Below are positions 6,118-8,513 of a DNA stretch of 8,513 nt, piece by piece. The translations under genes were made by a program, and so were the position numbers. Within the stretch, counting starts at the first letter, position 1. Each line of letters begins with the position of its first letter. Below the pieces are notes generated by a model that did no database searches, was not told the DNA's origin, and saw nothing but the letters and a program-made list of their open reading frames with translations. Source of the DNA: JBCBTJ01 sp964597685 (GTDB taxonomy: Bacteria > Pseudomonadota > Alphaproteobacteria > Caulobacterales > Hyphomonadaceae); assembly GCA_964597685.1 (NCBI GenBank), contig CAZQZC010000115.1:1-8513 (forward strand), written 5' to 3'.

Positions 6118-7363
6118 GGGACAACGCGACAGGCTCCGGCTCTGTCGACGGTGTGGCGGCAGGCCGCTCCATCGTTGGTGCGAGGTTGGCCGGGTCGAGC
6201 GGGTAGGCGCCGACCCCCAAACTCACAAACCCAACGTCTTCAGCCTCCACCACCGCGAGGTTCACGTCGACCGCGTCGAGCTCGCCCCAGCGATTGACGC
6301 CATCCCAAATCACCGGCGGCATCGCGCCGCCCAGGAAAGGGGCGAGGTCGCCCAAGACGCCTTGCGGGTCATCGCCGCCGCCCGAATACGAATTGTCGCG
6401 CACGACGATATCGCGGGGCAGCGGATTGTAATTCTCGTCGCTGAACGGCTCTTGGTAGGAGGTCACCAGGACGCCCGCGGTCCGATTGTCGTTAATCGTG
6501 TTCTCGAAGACGTGGACCTGCTCGTTCGCCATGATGATGACGCCGGTGCCCGACGGGACGGAGGCGACGATGTTGCCCGGCGGGGCGAAGTTGCGGGTGT
6601 TGTTGTCGATGATGCGATTGTTGAAAACGCGCGTCGCGCGCCCGCCGACCATGGGGAGGTCCGGCAGGTCGAACACGAGTATGCCGCCCGCATTCTTCGT
6701 CACGGTGTTGCCGTAGACGTCCGCGCCAATCGAATTCTCGATCTCGATGCCGGCGACATTGTACTCGGCCAAGCTATCGCGAACGATGATGTTGCGCGAC
6801 TGCCCGACATAGATGCCGGCGTCGGAGGCGCCGCGCACTGTGACGCCTTCCACCAGTACGTCGGTCGATTCAACAGGATAGACGCCGTAGGCGCCGTTGC
6901 CCTCGTCCGGACCGCCGGTCCATTCGATCGTGAGGTCGCGGTAAATAATGCGATCGGCGCCCTTGGACTTGATCCCGTCGCCTTTGGTGTCTTGCATCGT
7001 GAAGTCGGCGAGGGTCACATCGTCGGCGGTCACCAAGAGGCCTTCGCCGGCGCCGGTCTGGCCGGAGAAGCTGAGAATGGTCCGGCCCTCGCCTGCGCCT
7101 TGAAGTGTGACGCCGTCCACATCCAACGACAGGCCGTCGGTGAACTCGAATGTTCCCGCCGGCATCAAGATGGTTTGGCCCGCCGGGGCTTCGATCAGGG
7201 CCGTCAAAAGCTTGGCCTGAAAGTCAGGCCCGGCTTCCAGTTGGAGCTCCGCTATGGGCGGGGCGAGCGGCGGGGTCTCGATCGACGTCACCGCCTTTTC
7301 GACATCCCCGCAGCCCGTCAGCGCCGCCGCCGCCAAGCTTAAGCCGATCCAAGTCCGCCGCAT
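6104..7363 (-). CDS. Parallel beta-helix repeat lipoprotein (TIGR03805-type, unknown function)
   Basis: A 419-residue exported protein. MRRTWIGLSLAAAALTGC is a lipoprotein signal with lipobox LTGC and Cys18. Residues about 60-330 are stacked right-handed beta-helix rungs: repeated short hydrophobic strands with Asn/Asp turns, such as GVTLQGAGEGRTILSF, DVLVEGVTVRGASDAGIYV, NIIVRDSLAEYNVAGIEI, DVYGNTVTKNAGGILV, RVFNNRIIDNN and HVFENTINDNRTAGVLV. The fold resembles pectate-lyase-like carbohydrate-active proteins, but no catalytic triad can be assigned. A Pro/Glu-rich tail ends the protein. The ATG at 7363 is preceded by a strong SD, GGGAGG (7374-7369), and gives the signal sequence, so it is preferred to the open frame reaching 7402. 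The overlap with the di-haem cytochrome gene marks this as the known two-gene pair of unknown role. Confidence 0.85.
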   Translation of the reverse strand: MRRTWIGLSLAAAALTGCGDVEKAVTSIETPPLAPPIAELQLEAGPDFQAKLLTALIEAPAGQTILMPAGTFEFTDGLSLDVDGVTLQGAGEGRTILSFSGQTGAGEGLLVTADDVTLADFTMQDTKGDGIKSKGADRIIYRDLTIEWTGGPDEGNGAYGVYPVESTDVLVEGVTVRGASDAGIYVGQSRNIIVRDSLAEYNVAGIEIENSIGADVYGNTVTKNAGGILVFDLPDLPMVGGRATRVFNNRIIDNNTRNFAPPGNIVASVPSGTGVIIMANEQVHVFENTINDNRTAGVLVTSYQEPFSDENYNPLPRDIVVRDNSYSGGGDDPQGVLGDLAPFLGGAMPPVIWDGVNRWGELDAVDVNLAVVEAEDVGFVSLGVGAYPLDPANLAPTMERPAATPSTEPEPVALSHDGA

Positions 7364-7368
7364 GCCGT

Positions 7369-7374
7369 CCTCCC
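7369..7374 (-). promoter_or_regulatory. Strong ribosome binding site of the beta-helix gene
   Basis: GGGAGG with a 5-nt spacer to the ATG at 7363; it decides this start over the upstream in-frame ATG at 7402. Confidence 0.8.
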
Positions 7375-7430
7375 AAACAGCCAAATCTGGAGGGAGTGTC
7401 ACGCCTTTTGCGGATCAGAGCAACCTGGCT

Positions 7431-8072
7431 CTAGAATCCGGGCTCCGCGGACTCGCAACTTGCGACCGGGTCTGGATCCAACATGGCCGAATCATACTGC
7501 CAACACGTGTCGAACACAGAGCAATAACAGACCTTGAGCCGCACCCGGCCCTCGTCCCATGCGTCCCGCAGCAGCTCCGGAAACGAGTCGACATCCACGC
7601 GCAGCATTTTTCGTTCGGCTTCCGCCGGCAGGACGATACCGTTGATGTCGGAGTTGGAAATGAAGATCGCACCCGGTGCGTCGTCGGCCAATCGGCGCAG
7701 AAGCTGCCACCAATTGTAGACTTGGCGGTCGTCCAGCTCGACCTCGACGGAGCGGATTTTCGCCGGGCCGATGCCGGCGTTGGTGACGGTGATATCCGCG
7801 TAGCGATCGCCCTCGACGGCGCTGTAATTGCGCTCGAACAGCAGGCGCGGCCACACGGCGCTTTGGACCTGCCTCTGGGCGGCGTCGGCCTGGACGAAGG
7901 AGGCGTACAGCGCGACCACGGCGACAACGATCGCCGCGCTGGCGATGATCGTCTGGATCACGGTGAACCGGACGATCAGCTCTTCGTTGCGGCTGACGCG
8001 CTGCTCGTTCGCGCTGACGCGGTCCGACAATCTCCGCCGGCCGGTGTCCGTTTCGATGTCGTTCTCCGCCAT
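7431..8072 (-). CDS. Unrecognised single-span membrane protein
   Basis: A 213-residue protein I cannot assign to a named family. Residues 1-36 are polar and charged, with helical heptad-like spacing (RLSDRVSANEQRVSRNEELI) and probably cytoplasmic. One membrane span lies at about 38-60 (VIQTIIASAAIVVAVVALYASFV). It is followed by QADAAQRQVQSAVWPRL and a beta-rich region containing ITVTNAGIGPAKI (94-106), reminiscent of Ig-like sandwich domains in other bacterial hypothetical proteins. The C-terminal part has a cysteine cluster, CYCSVFDTCW (182-191), plus Cys206. No signal peptide or catalytic motif is seen. The ATG at 8072 has an SD, AGGGA (8081-8077). It lies 67 bp upstream of the beta-helix gene with no terminator between, so co-transcription is possible. 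Confidence 0.75.
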   Translation of the reverse strand: MAENDIETDTGRRRLSDRVSANEQRVSRNEELIVRFTVIQTIIASAAIVVAVVALYASFVQADAAQRQVQSAVWPRLLFERNYSAVEGDRYADITVTNAGIGPAKIRSVEVELDDRQVYNWWQLLRRLADDAPGAIFISNSDINGIVLPAEAERKMLRVDVDSFPELLRDAWDEGRVRLKVCYCSVFDTCWQYDSAMLDPDPVASCESAEPGF

Positions 8073-8242
8073 GACGTCCCTAGCGTTGCTGCAACAGCGA
8101 AAGCCAGCGGCGCGCCGGCGTCAAGCTCTTGAACAACCTGGATGCGAGGTCTGGGGACGCCACCGCCCCCAAGAATGCTCGTCTTTCCGTTTGCTTTGGA
8201 CGGCCGATCAAAACCCAACCGCTTTTTCGACCTTGCCAGCCT

Positions 8243-8513
8243 CTATGCGTCTTCCAGCATCTTCTCGGCCTTCTTCACAGCCTCGTCGATGGAGCCGACC
8301 ATATAGAAGGATTGTTCCGGAAGGTGGTCGTAATCGCCGGCGATCAGACCTTTGAAGCCTTTGATCGTGTCGTCGAGCTTAACCTGGACGCCGGGGCTGC
8401 CGGTGAAGACTTCGGCCACGTCGAACGGCTGGGACAGGAAGCGCTCCACTTTCCGCGCGCGCGCCACCGCCAGCTTGTCGTCTTCCGACAGCTCGTCCAT
8501 GCCCAGAATGGCG
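8243..8513 (-). CDS. atpD: ATP synthase F1 subunit beta, C-terminal part
   Basis: The last 89 residues of the catalytic beta subunit of F1Fo ATP synthase, cut by the window edge: the frame continues past 8513 and reads AILGMDELSEDDKL, so the Met at 8500 is internal and not a start. The segments RKVERFLSQPFDVAEVFTG, GFKGLIAGDYDHLPEQSFYM and VGSIDEAVKKAEKM are the near-invariant C-terminal helical domain of AtpD. The stop is TAG at 8245-8243. The usual next gene, atpC (epsilon), does not follow. No clear intrinsic terminator is seen after the stop, so it is unclear whether transcription continues into the membrane protein gene downstream. Confidence 0.97.
   Translation of the reverse strand, partial: AILGMDELSEDDKLAVARARKVERFLSQPFDVAEVFTGSPGVQVKLDDTIKGFKGLIAGDYDHLPEQSFYMVGSIDEAVKKAEKMLEDA

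Noticed and set aside
5230..7342. Two long plus-strand open frames (5230-6297 and 6011-7342)
   Set aside because: They run antisense through the well-supported cytochrome and beta-helix genes, are rich in Arg/Gly/Ala/Val/Asp as GC-rich shadow frames are, and show no domain or credible start.
7976..8218. 80-residue minus-strand open frame covering the atpD spacer
   Set aside because: It overlaps the start of the better-supported membrane protein gene in another frame and has no SD or conserved motif.
1..8513. CRISPR array, tRNA, rRNA, phage or transposase genes
   Set aside because: No regularly spaced repeats, tRNA-like folds, rRNA segments or mobile-element proteins were seen on either strand.

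Overview
The window is GC-rich and densely coding, with every recognisable gene on the minus strand. Codon use, the alphaproteobacterial-style cobalamin riboswitch and gene families (a lipoprotein beta-helix/di-haem cytochrome pair, TonB-dependent BtuB, FecCD permease) suggest an alphaproteobacterium, perhaps of the Hyphomonadaceae/Parvularculaceae/Caulobacterales type. That placement is inference; no rRNA or tRNA is present to test it.

Reading in the direction of transcription (right to left): the right edge carries the last 90 codons of atpD (F1 ATPase beta). It is followed not by the expected epsilon gene but by a 170-bp spacer and an unrecognised 213-residue single-span membrane protein (7431-8072). 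Next come two overlapping genes: a lipoprotein with parallel beta-helix repeats (6104-7363) and a di-haem c-type cytochrome lipoprotein (5017-6117). This pair matches a conserved two-gene association of unknown function that I recall as TIGR03805/TIGR03806.

The second half is a complete vitamin B12 uptake operon. A promoter with a perfect -35 hexamer lies inside the 3' end of the cytochrome gene, and its -10 overlaps that gene's stop codon. It leads straight into an AdoCbl/B12 riboswitch (about 4812-5010). A platform that could hide the btuB ribosome binding site follows, and then btuB (outer-membrane receptor), btuF (binding lipoprotein), btuC (permease) and btuD (ATPase), spaced by 4 nt or overlapping. 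Receptor, binding protein, permease and ATPase would together carry corrinoid from outside the cell to the cytoplasm, with TonB and ABC energy, and be shut down when B12 is plentiful.

The left 262 bp hold no credible gene. They contain a roughly 112-bp imperfect palindrome centred on a 20-bp perfect palindrome (MITE/REP-like), and a terminator-like hairpin that reads on the plus strand, suggesting a convergent gene beyond the left edge. The items most worth a second look are the uncharacterised beta-helix/cytochrome pair, the promoter nested in it, the switchable SD pairing, the palindromic element and the missing atpC.
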